Assembly (NCBI GenBank): GCA_038237805.1 | Contig: JBBRYI010000004.1 | Location: 228,395-292,394, forward strand | Reading direction: 5' to 3' | Source: JBBQFI01 sp038237805 | GTDB taxonomy: Bacteria > Verrucomicrobiota > Verrucomicrobiia > Chthoniobacterales > UBA10450 | Length of the DNA: 64,000 nucleotides | Shown: one piece after another, positions 44,190 to 53,327 of the stretch | Layout: each line of letters begins with the position of its first letter | Position numbering within the stretch: the stretch's first letter is position 1 | Notes under the pieces: model-generated | Database searches by the model: none | What the model was told of the DNA's origin: nothing | Seen by the model: only the letters and a program-made list of their open reading frames with translations | Position numbers and translations under genes: made by a program

Positions 44190-45106
44190 GACGTGACCGC
44201 GCCGTGTAAGGAGCCTTCGCCCATGTAATGACATGTTCCGCCGACATGCACCTCGGTGATTTCGTCGCCAGAGTGCTGTATGCGAATGCTGATAAAACTT
44301 GGGCGCCCCATTTCTATTCCTTGTTCGCTAACGCACCGGAGTTCTCCGTTTGACGGCATCACCCGATGCCGCACGAGATAGCATCCAAGCGGTCCGCTCG
44401 CGCCCCCAGTTGCTGCATCTTCCGGGACGCCATTTCCCGGCGCAAACATTCGGCTGTGGACATGCGATCCCGCACGTTCTACCTCGCGCGTGAAAACAAA
44501 CACGTTCAGTGTTTGAATCTGATCATAGACTTTTTCGCACACGTCGGCGCGAAAACGAATTCGGCGAATTGATTCGAGATTGTTTACCGGCACGATGAGA
44601 AACGGCACACCGCACGATACCGTTTCAATCGGCAAACCTGCTGCATCCATGTCTCCGGCTTTGAGCGAGAGCATTTCCGCAATGCTAGATACGTCGTTAG
44701 TCTGCGGTCCGAACTTTGGGAGCGGCTGCCGCATCTCGATGAAATCCGGCGCGCCATCCGTTCCATTGATGGAAACAGGAATCACACCAACCCCTTCTTC
44801 GAAGCGAAGCGTTGTTTTCGTTTTCCAGGGAGCGATCGTGCGATGCCGCGCAAGGACATGGGCGGTTCCAATCGTCGGATGCCCGGCCATCGGCAGTTCG
44901 GCCGCGGGTGTGAAGATGCGAACATGGAAGTCATTGCTTTTGTCGTTAGGCGGGAGAACAAAAGTTGTTTCCGAAAGATTCAGCTCCTTGGCGATTGACT
45001 GCATCAACGCCGGATCGATCTGGCTGCCGTCGGGAAAGACGGCGAGCGGATTTCCGCCGAACGCGCGGTCAGTAAACACGTCAACGAGGCAATAACGAAG
45101 TTTCAT
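44186..45106 (-). CDS. PhzF-family isomerase/epimerase
   Basis: 306 residues with the family start LRYCLVDVFTDRAFGGNPLAVF, the catalytic Glu in LNLSETTFVLPP, GHPTIGTAHVLA and the C-terminal GPLGCYLVRH with IQHSGDEITEVHVGG. PhzF isomerises a phenazine precursor, but most relatives have unknown substrates. It is coupled to the EamA exporter downstream, so the two may make and export or detoxify a small molecule. It is divergent from the MocR regulator. Confidence 0.9.
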   Translation of the reverse strand: MKLRYCLVDVFTDRAFGGNPLAVFPDGSQIDPALMQSIAKELNLSETTFVLPPNDKSNDFHVRIFTPAAELPMAGHPTIGTAHVLARHRTIAPWKTKTTLRFEEGVGVIPVSINGTDGAPDFIEMRQPLPKFGPQTNDVSSIAEMLSLKAGDMDAAGLPIETVSCGVPFLIVPVNNLESIRRIRFRADVCEKVYDQIQTLNVFVFTREVERAGSHVHSRMFAPGNGVPEDAATGGASGPLGCYLVRHRVMPSNGELRCVSEQGIEMGRPSFISIRIQHSGDEITEVHVGGTCHYMGEGSLHGAVTS

Positions 45107-45280
45107 AAGAGGAGTAATAGATAAACTACGTCTGCCAAATGGGAGAAGTGACCGCGCGCGTACTGTTCAACTGAAGCGAGGTCCGAATGACTTTAGTTTG
45201 TAACCCGGAGAAGGAATTCACAGCACTTTCGGTCCGAGGAAGTGGCATTGAATGCATCCTTTATCTGTTTCGCGGTAAGA

Positions 45281-45350
45281 TACAGATTCAGATCCATAGA
45301 TTTTGGATCAGTACAGATATCTTGATTTGAATCTGTACTTAGTGTAATTC
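45281..45350. promoter_or_regulatory. Candidate MocR operator between phzF and the mocR-like gene
   Basis: A 10-base perfect inverted repeat, TACAGATTCA (45281-45290) and TGAATCTGTA (45328-45337), with a third TACAGAT half-site at 45312-45318 and a nested GATCC/GGATC pair. A possible promoter TTGATT (45323) with TAATTC (45345) overlaps it. MocR regulators often bind repeated half-sites beside their own gene. Confidence 0.6.
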
Positions 45351-45390
45351 AGGGCAACTAGCCCTTACGCCTCAGAGCGGCTTGGTTAAT

Positions 45391-46851
45391 ATGCATCGCA
45401 AAATGATTGCACAACGAGCGGCTCCTCCGACAGGACAAGAACCGCTTTACTCGCGAATCGCCAACGAGCTCACAGAGCTAATCGGGAACGGCGCACTGCG
45501 GGCGGGTGATCGACTTCCTTCCGTGCGCAAGGCTAGCCGGCAACACAAGGTAAGCGTCACTACCGCAGTGCAGTCGTATCTCACCTTGGAAAATCGCGGA
45601 CTCATTGAAGCACGGCCGAAGTCCGGTTTTTACGTGCGGCATTTTCCACGGTTTAGCCTCGACGAACCGCAAGTCTCACGGCCGGACAAGATCACCGGTG
45701 TCAAGGACTCGCGATCGTTGCTGACAAAAGTTTTAGACGCGACGGCGATGCGCGATGTCGTCCAATTCGGCGCCGGCATGCCGAGCGTTGAATTATTGCC
45801 TGCAGAAAAGCTTGGTCGGATGCTGGCTGCTGCGGCGCGGCATTACAGTAGCGTCGGTCTTGAATACGATCCGCCTCCCGGGTGCGTGAAATTGCGACGC
45901 GCTCTGTCGCGTCGCGCGCTCGATTGGGGATTGAAGATTTCGCCGGACGAAATCATCACGACCAACGGCTGCATGGAGGCGCTTATGCTTTCGCTGCGTG
46001 CGGTGACCAAGCCTGGCGATACGGTCGCGATTGAATCGCCCACATTTTTCGGCGTGATTCAGTTGATCGAGCAGCTTGGATTAAAGGCTCTGGAGATTCC
46101 GACCCACCCTGGCCGCGGACTGGATCTCGACGCGCTCGGACGGGCTTTGCGGAGGCGACGAATCAGCGCGTGCCTCGCCATCCCGAATTTCAACAACCCG
46201 CTCGGCAGTCTCATGCCTCTGGCAGCGAAGGAAAGGTTGGTTGCCATTCTTGCCCGACGCGAGATTCCTCTTATCGAGGATGATCTTTACGGCGATCTTC
46301 ATTTCGGCCTAGAGCGTCCGCACGTGGTGAAGTCGTTCGACAAAAAAGGATTGGTCATGCTTTGCGGCTCGTTCTCGAAATCACTCGCTCCTGGTTATCG
46401 CGTCGGTTGGTTAATGCCCGGCCGTTATTTTGAGAAGACGAAGAATCTAAAATCCACGAGTAGCGGTGCTACCGCTACGCTGCCGCAGCTCGCCCTCACT
46501 GATTACATAGCAAACGGTGGTTACGACCATCACCTGCGCGGTTTGCGCTTCGCATTAAAGCGCCAGGTCGAGCAAGTCAGTGCCGCCATCGCGGAAACTT
46601 TTCCGCCCGAAACGAAAATGACGCGCCCTAGCGGAGGTTTCGTCATCTGGGTAGAACTGCCGCCGCGTGTCGATTCGCTTCGTCTGCATGCGCGTGCGCT
46701 TGCCGAAAAAATCAGCATCGCTCCCGGCCCGATGTTTTCCCCGCGCCACAGTTTTCGCAACTTCGTCCGCATAAGTTGCGGGCAACAATGGTCGCCGAAA
46801 ATCGAGCGAGCGATTGGAGTTTTGGCGTTCCTGATAAAGCAAAGTCGCTAA
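45391..46851 (+). CDS. MocR-family transcription regulator (GntR HTH plus aminotransferase domain)
   Basis: About 486 residues. The N-terminal winged helix (LYSRIANELTELIGNGALRA, then GDRLPSVRKASRQHKVSVTT) is followed by a fold-type I PLP domain with NPLGSLMPLAAKE and the PLP Lys in CGSFSKSLAPGYRVGW. Members sense PLP or amino-acid ligands. ATG 45391 is chosen over TTG 45382. It may control the divergent phzF-exporter pair through the repeats at 45281-45337. The downstream acetyltransferase begins three bases after its stop. Confidence 0.92.
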   Translation: MHRKMIAQRAAPPTGQEPLYSRIANELTELIGNGALRAGDRLPSVRKASRQHKVSVTTAVQSYLTLENRGLIEARPKSGFYVRHFPRFSLDEPQVSRPDKITGVKDSRSLLTKVLDATAMRDVVQFGAGMPSVELLPAEKLGRMLAAAARHYSSVGLEYDPPPGCVKLRRALSRRALDWGLKISPDEIITTNGCMEALMLSLRAVTKPGDTVAIESPTFFGVIQLIEQLGLKALEIPTHPGRGLDLDALGRALRRRRISACLAIPNFNNPLGSLMPLAAKERLVAILARREIPLIEDDLYGDLHFGLERPHVVKSFDKKGLVMLCGSFSKSLAPGYRVGWLMPGRYFEKTKNLKSTSSGATATLPQLALTDYIANGGYDHHLRGLRFALKRQVEQVSAAIAETFPPETKMTRPSGGFVIWVELPPRVDSLRLHARALAEKISIAPGPMFSPRHSFRNFVRISCGQQWSPKIERAIGVLAFLIKQSR

Positions 46852-46854
46852 GGC

Positions 46855-47475
46855 TTGTTCGCAGTGAACATCGAGCCAGTAACGTTACGCGGACGATTCG
46901 TTAGGCTAGAACCGTTAGCGATCAAACATCTCGCGGCGCTTTCTCGCGTCGGCTTAGACCCCGAACTCTGGCGTTGGATTCCCAATTCGATTACCAACGA
47001 AGACGAGATGCTGGCGTACGTCTCTTTGGCGCTGGAGGAGTTTGGCCGAGGGGTGGCGCTGCCCTTTGTCATCGTCGAGCAAGCGAGTGATCAAATTATC
47101 GGCAGCACTCGCTACGCAAACATCAACAGTTTTGACCGCCGGCTTGAGATCGGATGGACTTGGATCGCCCCGGCCTTTCAACGAACCGCGGCCAATACGG
47201 AAGCCAAGCAGCTGCTTTTGACCCACGCATTCGAAACGTTGCGCACGAATCGCGTGGAATTTAAGACCGATGCGCTCAATGAAAAGTCGCGCAACGCGAT
47301 TCTGCGAATTGGTGCGGTTGAAGAAGGCACATTTCGTAAACACAAAATAACAGCGTCGGGCCGAGTGCGAGACACAGTGTATTTCTCAATTATCGATACA
47401 GAGTGGCCGGCGATAAAATATCGTCTCGAAGCTCGCCTTCGAGAAAACTGTTCTAAAATTCAAAGCTCGTGTTAA
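46855..47475 (+). CDS. GNAT-family N-acetyltransferase
   Basis: 206 residues of the RimJ/RimL-like type: VTLRGRFVRLEPLAIKHL, EIGWTWIAPAFQRTAANTEA and FKTDALNEKSRNAILRIGAV. It starts with TTG 46855 or GTG 46864. It is almost certainly co-transcribed with the MocR gene. The substrate is unknown. A copy of the repeated word at 46897-46906 encodes Phe-Val-Arg of the conserved GRFVRLEP. Confidence 0.9.
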   Translation: MFAVNIEPVTLRGRFVRLEPLAIKHLAALSRVGLDPELWRWIPNSITNEDEMLAYVSLALEEFGRGVALPFVIVEQASDQIIGSTRYANINSFDRRLEIGWTWIAPAFQRTAANTEAKQLLLTHAFETLRTNRVEFKTDALNEKSRNAILRIGAVEEGTFRKHKITASGRVRDTVYFSIIDTEWPAIKYRLEARLRENCSKIQSSC

Positions 47476-47520
47476 ACGGCCCCGTCGAGCGCCGCGCCGG
47501 CATTGGTTCCAAGCGTCAGA

Positions 47521-47640
47521 GTCAGTAACCAACAGATCGTAGGCGAGCTCACGGGAGTAACTAACGGCAAACAATTAACCTTACTTTGGTTAATGTGAGT
47601 GACGGGTCGCTCAATTTCCTTAACTCAACCCCCGCAATAG
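47521..47640 (+). pseudogene. Remnant of an Ig-like module
   Basis: VSNQQIVGELTGVTNGKQLT, then after a one-base shift TLVNVSDGSLNFLN. This matches the strand pattern NQVFVNLTGVTNAQ...TLVGVNDGS of the Ig-like modules in the large exported proteins. It lies immediately upstream of such a gene and suggests an older copy was lost here. Confidence 0.6.
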
Positions 47641-47692
47641 CAGTCGAAGGTTCGATTCATTTACGTAAGCTCTACTTCCCGCAACCGATCTC

Positions 47693-50647
47693 ATGAGAAA
47701 ATATTTTGGCACTCGATCCGGTCTTTTTAATCCGCGCGTCTTACTCGCTTTTACCTTTTGCTTGTTAGGTTTATTTCTGGCGATGTTGAGTTTCGGCACA
47801 GTGCCGTCGAGCTCAAAAGCCGGTTTGTCTGATAAGGAAAGGCGCTCTGTCAGCCCGAAGATCGAAGCGGCCCGCGTTCCTGCATCGATGGGAGGACCGA
47901 CGACCAATTTCTCCAATCGAATTACATTTGATCACGGGATGTTTAACGATCCGGTGGTAATTCTGGGCGAGCCGGACATCGCGTTCGACAACAAGGGAGG
48001 AATCTACGTCAGCGGTCCGGGTGGAAGTCCGACGCAGACCTCGTGGTTTTGGAAATCGGATGACAAGGGGATTCAGTGGCACTCAGTCGGATGTGTGCCG
48101 ATCGCGAAACCGAATTGCCAAAACGGAGGCGGTGACACCGAGATTGCGATCGCGCGGAACAACGATGTCTTCGCGTCCGATCTTCAGACGCTCCAGTGCA
48201 ATAGTACATTCCGTTCGATGGATGAAGGGAAAACTTTCGATCCGGGCGAAGGTTGTTTTCCCGAAACGGATCGTCAGTGGATGGGCGTGTATGATCCGAA
48301 TTCGAGCGCAACTGGGCGCCGCATTTACCTCTCAGCTAACGAACTTGGATTGGGCTGCTACGCGCTTGTCTCCATCGACAATGGCGTCACCTACACACCG
48401 ACACAGGGAACTGGCATTATCCCCGGGGGTCCCGACTGCATCGGGCGCTTCGCCGTGCAGCCGACGAATGGACATCTTTATTTTCCAGTCTCGGGCGGTA
48501 CGCAGTTTTCCTCTGATGGCGGCGTGACGTGGGCGGCTCGGGCGAGTTCGGGCGCGCAAGCAAACTTCTTCGCGAACATTGCTATCGATACGGCGGGGAA
48601 CCTCTGGCAGGGATGGACTACGAGTTGCTCAAGTCCCGCTACGACGCCGTGCAAGGCGTTTATCTCTTACTCCACTAACGAGGGCCAGACATGGCACACG
48701 CCGATTCAGGTAAGTACGGGCCAAGGAAGTCCGTTGGGAACCAGTCCTGATCTGCGGCAAATGCTTTTTCCATGGATCGCCGTCGGTGATCCGGGCCGCA
48801 TAGGATTTATTTTCTACGCAACGAATGACACGCAAAAGGCCGGCGGATTTCCCGGCGGAGTCAATGCTCTTTGGCACGCATACGCTGTAATGAGCACAAA
48901 CGCGATGGATGCGAATCCGAGCTTTACGCAGGTGCAAATCGATGAGCACGTCTTCCATCGTTCGACGATATGCACTGGTGGATTTCCCGGATGTTTAACC
49001 GGTAATGCCGATCGTTCGCTAGCTGACTTCTTCATGGTCGACAAAGATCCAGAGGGTCGGCTGTTTATTGCCTACAACGAAAATAGCGATCTTTCTCTCG
49101 TAGTGCCGCAACCGGCCGAATATATCGGCAAACCAATTAATGCAGTGGCGCGGCTTCGCACCGGTCCAAGTTTATTTGCAGCAAAAAGCAATCTTTTGCC
49201 CGATCCAAAGCCGGCAAACGTCGCCATCTCATCAGCCACGCTTGCGGGTGGCACGTTGTTAGTCCAAGGCACGCACGGATTGCCGCCAGGAAATTGGGCG
49301 ACTGACGCCGCGGCCGATGCCGTGTTTCCCGTGGTCCCCGTGGCAGGACCAAACCAACCGGCGCTAGATATTAGAGAAGTTTCCGCGAGCGACGATGGAA
49401 CTAATCTCACTTTTAAACTGAAGCTGGCGGATTTGTCGACGACTGCGCTCGCGCAAGCGGCGGCGATTCAACCGTCGTGGATGGTGATGTGGTGGCAGGG
49501 CAAAGGCGGCCTCGGTCCCGCGAGCATGACGAGCGGGCCGTTTCATTCCCATTGGTTTGTGAAATGGCTCGGCGCATCGACTTTCGTTTACGGCAGAGTA
49601 AGCAGCATTGATTTCCCCTCGTTAGGCGCGCCAAATCCGCAATTTTTGAGTTACCCTGTGTCAGGGACGGCGACAGGATCGGTAAATGGAAATGAAGTAA
49701 CCATTAGCGTTCCCCTTGCTAACCTGATGGGACTGACCGCCGGCGACAAGATCGATAATGTTACCGCGTATGGATTAGGTGGAGCGGGTAGCGTGGGCGT
49801 CGTTCCGGTCCCGTTTGTTGTCGATCAAGCGAAGGCGTTTTCTTATGTGGTCGGGACGCCTGTTGCCAGCCAGCATTTTCCGGATGGATATGTCCAGGTG
49901 TCGCTCGATGGTTTCGCGACTTCGTCGATCGCTACGCTGACTAACACTAATAATACATGGACCGCTTCGGTTCCAATTGTCTCAACTTTCGGTACGGTCT
50001 GCGCTCGGCAGATACTGGCGAAAGATTTGTACACCCCACTATGGGATGATGTGCAGGCCGGACCAATCAGTTGCGCTAACTTCTCGCTCCCGGAGCCGGC
50101 TAACGTTGTCTCGCGTAAAACTCACGGACCTGCCGGAGTGTTCGATGTGGATTTGCCTCTCGTAGGTCAGCCGGGAATCGAGTGCCGCACCGGTGGCCCG
50201 TCGGGGGATCATCAGATCGTGGCTACGTTTGCTGCTCCCGTCACGATCAATTCGGCGAGCGTTTCTTCGGGGACCGGGTCAGTCTCAAGCGCCACCGTCA
50301 GCGGCAATCAGGTATTCGTGAATCTTACCGGCGTAACGAATGCGCAAACAATTTCGGTAACGTTGTTTGGCGTGAATGATGGCAGTAACACCGGGAACGT
50401 TACTGTTCCGATGGGCATTCTCCTCGGGGATACCAATGCCAATAAAAGCGTGAACAGTTCGGATGTTAGTCAGACGAAAGGACAAAGCGGAACGGTTGCT
50501 GGCGCCGACAATTTTCGTGAAGACGTGACCGTGAACGGCTTGATTAACAGCTCCGACGTTTCCGTTGTTAAGTCGAAATCGGGGACTGGCCTCCCTGAGA
50601 CAAGGAAAGCCTCAGCGCTTTGCGAATTCGTCCAAGGCAGAACTTAA
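47693..50647 (+). CDS. Exported sialidase-like propeller protein with Ig-like and dockerin-like tail
   Basis: 984 residues. The N-terminal segment GLFNPRVLLAFTFCLLGLFL is shared with the protein at 53328. A sialidase-type propeller (FDNKGGIYVSGPGGSPTQTS; GNADRSLADFFMVDKDPEGR), a middle beta domain (residues about 500-790), the Ig-like module (RKTHGPAGVFDVDLPLVG) and dockerin-like loops (GDTNANKSVNSSD; NGLINSSD) follow. The tail continues 16 residues beyond the usual SGTGLP end, and the 3' end overlaps the convergent aminotransferase by 36 bases, as if the ancestral stop was lost. Confidence 0.86.
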   Translation: MRKYFGTRSGLFNPRVLLAFTFCLLGLFLAMLSFGTVPSSSKAGLSDKERRSVSPKIEAARVPASMGGPTTNFSNRITFDHGMFNDPVVILGEPDIAFDNKGGIYVSGPGGSPTQTSWFWKSDDKGIQWHSVGCVPIAKPNCQNGGGDTEIAIARNNDVFASDLQTLQCNSTFRSMDEGKTFDPGEGCFPETDRQWMGVYDPNSSATGRRIYLSANELGLGCYALVSIDNGVTYTPTQGTGIIPGGPDCIGRFAVQPTNGHLYFPVSGGTQFSSDGGVTWAARASSGAQANFFANIAIDTAGNLWQGWTTSCSSPATTPCKAFISYSTNEGQTWHTPIQVSTGQGSPLGTSPDLRQMLFPWIAVGDPGRIGFIFYATNDTQKAGGFPGGVNALWHAYAVMSTNAMDANPSFTQVQIDEHVFHRSTICTGGFPGCLTGNADRSLADFFMVDKDPEGRLFIAYNENSDLSLVVPQPAEYIGKPINAVARLRTGPSLFAAKSNLLPDPKPANVAISSATLAGGTLLVQGTHGLPPGNWATDAAADAVFPVVPVAGPNQPALDIREVSASDDGTNLTFKLKLADLSTTALAQAAAIQPSWMVMWWQGKGGLGPASMTSGPFHSHWFVKWLGASTFVYGRVSSIDFPSLGAPNPQFLSYPVSGTATGSVNGNEVTISVPLANLMGLTAGDKIDNVTAYGLGGAGSVGVVPVPFVVDQAKAFSYVVGTPVASQHFPDGYVQVSLDGFATSSIATLTNTNNTWTASVPIVSTFGTVCARQILAKDLYTPLWDDVQAGPISCANFSLPEPANVVSRKTHGPAGVFDVDLPLVGQPGIECRTGGPSGDHQIVATFAAPVTINSASVSSGTGSVSSATVSGNQVFVNLTGVTNAQTISVTLFGVNDGSNTGNVTVPMGILLGDTNANKSVNSSDVSQTKGQSGTVAGADNFREDVTVNGLINSSDVSVVKSKSGTGLPETRKASALCEFVQGRT

Positions 50648-51730
50648 GCGTTCCAGTCCACTGCGGAGTTCGGCAGTATCTCCGCCTATGCCAAGGCGAA
50701 AATGCGGCGGCATTTCAAAGAATCTTCCCGGAACGACTGTTGTCTCATACTTCTCTCGCAGCAGTTTTATGAAGTCCTCACAGTTACCATCGACAAGACG
50801 TGGAAAAACCACTGTGCCGGCTGGGGGACGGTAGCATTCCAAATCGGGCCGCGAATCGAGAAAGGCGTCGAGCAGCGCGCGATTCTTCTTCAATAAGGTA
50901 ATGGCTCGGCTGCGAAATCTTTCCAGGTGATCGAACGCCATGACAGACATTCTTTCCGCGGTGTGCGCCGCACTCGCCGCGAACAGATCATTCAAGCGCC
51001 ACATTCGTTTCGCCAAATCAGGAGATGCAAGTATCCAACCACAACGCAGTCCACTCAGACCGTACGCTTTCGTTAGGCTACTTGTGACGATGAATGGATT
51101 GTCGCCTCCCTTTGCGAGTTTTTGTCCAAGCGGAAAAGAAAATGATGCTTTGTCGTCGAAAAGCATCTCGAGATAAACTTCATCCACGAGCACGTGCGCG
51201 CCGACACCTTGCGCGATTTCCGCGAGCGCCCTGAGCGTTTTCGCTGGGATAAGGGCTCCGCTCGGATTGTGCAGATTCGTAAGTACGATCAAACGTGTCT
51301 TGTTCGTCACGACCTCTTCGATTTCTGCGGTGTCGAGGTCGAACCTTGCATCGAATTTTCTGACAAAGCGCTTTACTCTGGCTCCGAGGTAAGTTGCAAC
51401 GTCGAGGAGCAAACCGTAGGTCGGTTGTTCCATCACGACTTCATCACCAGGATCGAGCACACCCGCCATCGCGAGATGATTTGCCATTGAAGTGCCGGCG
51501 GCGGTGACGATGCAATCTTGCGGCGCTCCGGTATGGCGCGCCAATCTCTCGAGCAGAGGTTTATAACCGTATCCGTCGGATGAAGTGATTTCGAGGTCCG
51601 CAACGTCTAGGGGGAATTCGGCCAGTGGGACATTCGTTAGGCCGCTCGTTGCGAGATTGAAACGGGCTTGCGAACACGTCTTCGCCCATTCCATATAGGC
51701 CGAGCGTTTTGGTCGAGTCGGTGAGCTCAT
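50612..51730 (-). CDS. PLP-dependent aminotransferase, class I/II
   Basis: About 372 residues with AAGTSMANHLAMAG, NLHNPSGALI, the acidic VDEVYLEMLF and the PLP Lys in SSLTKAYGLSGLRCGW. The substrate is unknown; coupling to a permease suggests an amino acid. The ATG at 51730 overlaps the permease TGA (ATGA) and is preferred over an upstream Met at 51763. A repeated-word copy (51069-51078) encodes Leu-Thr right at the PLP-Lys motif, and another lies at 51633. Confidence 0.9.
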   Translation of the reverse strand: MSSPTRPKRSAYMEWAKTCSQARFNLATSGLTNVPLAEFPLDVADLEITSSDGYGYKPLLERLARHTGAPQDCIVTAAGTSMANHLAMAGVLDPGDEVVMEQPTYGLLLDVATYLGARVKRFVRKFDARFDLDTAEIEEVVTNKTRLIVLTNLHNPSGALIPAKTLRALAEIAQGVGAHVLVDEVYLEMLFDDKASFSFPLGQKLAKGGDNPFIVTSSLTKAYGLSGLRCGWILASPDLAKRMWRLNDLFAASAAHTAERMSVMAFDHLERFRSRAITLLKKNRALLDAFLDSRPDLECYRPPAGTVVFPRLVDGNCEDFIKLLREKYETTVVPGRFFEMPPHFRLGIGGDTAELRSGLERLSSALDEFAKR

Positions 51731-53091
51731 CTTCGATCCCGTTTTGTGTTTCTGGTGTGCCACAAAAAGTATGCGGGTAATCCCGCAAACGCGATACCGA
51801 GACCAATGGACGAGCGCATCGGATCATGAACAAACGTGCTTATGACCACCATCCATTCGGCGAGGATGAATAATAACGTTGTCCAGGGATGTCCGGGGAC
51901 GAGATGTTTGATCGCATCGGTTCCCTCGGCAATGGCGCGCTGGCGCAACACGAACAAACAAACCGCCGTTAGGCCGAAGAAGATGCAATCCATCGCCACG
52001 ACGTAGTTGACGACTTGCGCGTAGGTTCCAGTGAGCGCGATGATGATGGCGCACGCGCCTTGCAGCGCTATGGCGACGACGGGAACATGCGTTCGCGGAT
52101 GAATTCGCGCGACGCTTTCAAAAAAAATGCGATCTCGGGCCATAGCGAAATAGACGCGAGGAGCGGTCAAAATCGATTGTGCTAGAAATCCGAGAGCGGA
52201 AAACGAAATACCGGCTGCGATGATTTGCGCGCCGCGCGCTCCCAGAAATATGCGCATGACAGAAGAAGCCGGTGTCGTTGTTATGGCCAAACCCTCCGGC
52301 CCGAGTGCGCGAAGATAAACGAAATTTACTGAGACATAGACGGCAATCACGCCAAGAACGCCGAGAACCAAAGCACGCGGCAAAATTCTCGGTGCGTCGC
52401 GCACCTCGCCCGCGAGAAAGCTGGACGTTTGCCAGCCTCCGTAGGCGAAGAGCACTGGTGTCATGGCCGAACCAAACGCGGCGGCGAGATTTAAAGAAAA
52501 CGGTTGGTCAAGGAGGGGACGCCACGCAATTTGCGGTGTCGGGCCGAGAAAGCTGCACAATTCAAGTAAACCGATTGCTGCGATCGCCGTAAGCGTCATC
52601 ATCGATTGCACCCGACTTCCGGCGCGCACGCCGATGCAATTGATTAACGTGAGTAATGCCAGAGCACCTGTGGCTACGACGGAATCGGTAAGAGGCCAAT
52701 GGGTAAGCTCAAGAAAATAGCGCGCGAACGTTACTGCTACCGCAGCCATGCCACCTGTTTGAATTACAAGCAGTAGCACCCAGCCATAAAGAAAGGCGAC
52801 CGCCGGATGTAATGCCTCGCGCAAGTAAACGTACTGTCCACCCACCACCGGTAAACGCGCTGCTAGCTCGGCATAGATGAATCCACCGAATAGCGCGATG
52901 AGCCCACCGGCAATCCACGCGCCGAGGATCAGCGCCGGAGTATGGACGCGTTGCGCTACGAGGTAGGGATTGATGAAGATGCCGGCTCCGATGATGCCAC
53001 CCATTACCGCCATCGTTGTGCCAAAAAGCCCGAGCTGACGCGCGAGTCCTGTGATCTGGAAGGACTGTTCTGAATTTTCGAGTGGTGTCAT
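51727..53091 (-). CDS. APC-family amino-acid permease
   Basis: 454 residues with about twelve membrane helices. The first helix carries the glycine signature VMGGIIGAGIFINPYLV, followed by GGLIALFGGFIYAELAARLP. It imports or exchanges amino acids across the inner membrane. It is coupled to the aminotransferase, so the pair probably takes up and transaminates one substrate. A GCCTAACGAG word sits 30 bases ahead of its start (53121-53130). Confidence 0.92.
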   Translation of the reverse strand: MTPLENSEQSFQITGLARQLGLFGTTMAVMGGIIGAGIFINPYLVAQRVHTPALILGAWIAGGLIALFGGFIYAELAARLPVVGGQYVYLREALHPAVAFLYGWVLLLVIQTGGMAAVAVTFARYFLELTHWPLTDSVVATGALALLTLINCIGVRAGSRVQSMMTLTAIAAIGLLELCSFLGPTPQIAWRPLLDQPFSLNLAAAFGSAMTPVLFAYGGWQTSSFLAGEVRDAPRILPRALVLGVLGVIAVYVSVNFVYLRALGPEGLAITTTPASSVMRIFLGARGAQIIAAGISFSALGFLAQSILTAPRVYFAMARDRIFFESVARIHPRTHVPVVAIALQGACAIIIALTGTYAQVVNYVVAMDCIFFGLTAVCLFVLRQRAIAEGTDAIKHLVPGHPWTTLLFILAEWMVVISTFVHDPMRSSIGLGIAFAGLPAYFLWHTRNTKRDRR

Positions 53092-53327
53092 CAGAGGATC
53101 GATTTGCTTCTAAATTTAATGCCTAACGAGATTTAGGTATTTGGAAAATCGTTGTGGTCGCGATTTCTAGTATACTAACCACCATCGCAAACATTGCCGG
53201 AATGTAATCTAAAAAGACGATAAACTCTTTTGCCTCAGATACACTTTTTAAGCTTTGAGCGCCGATTTACTCCTGATACGATGCGGGCTGGTCGTCCGTA
53301 TTCTTCGTAGATAATCCGTCAACCATT

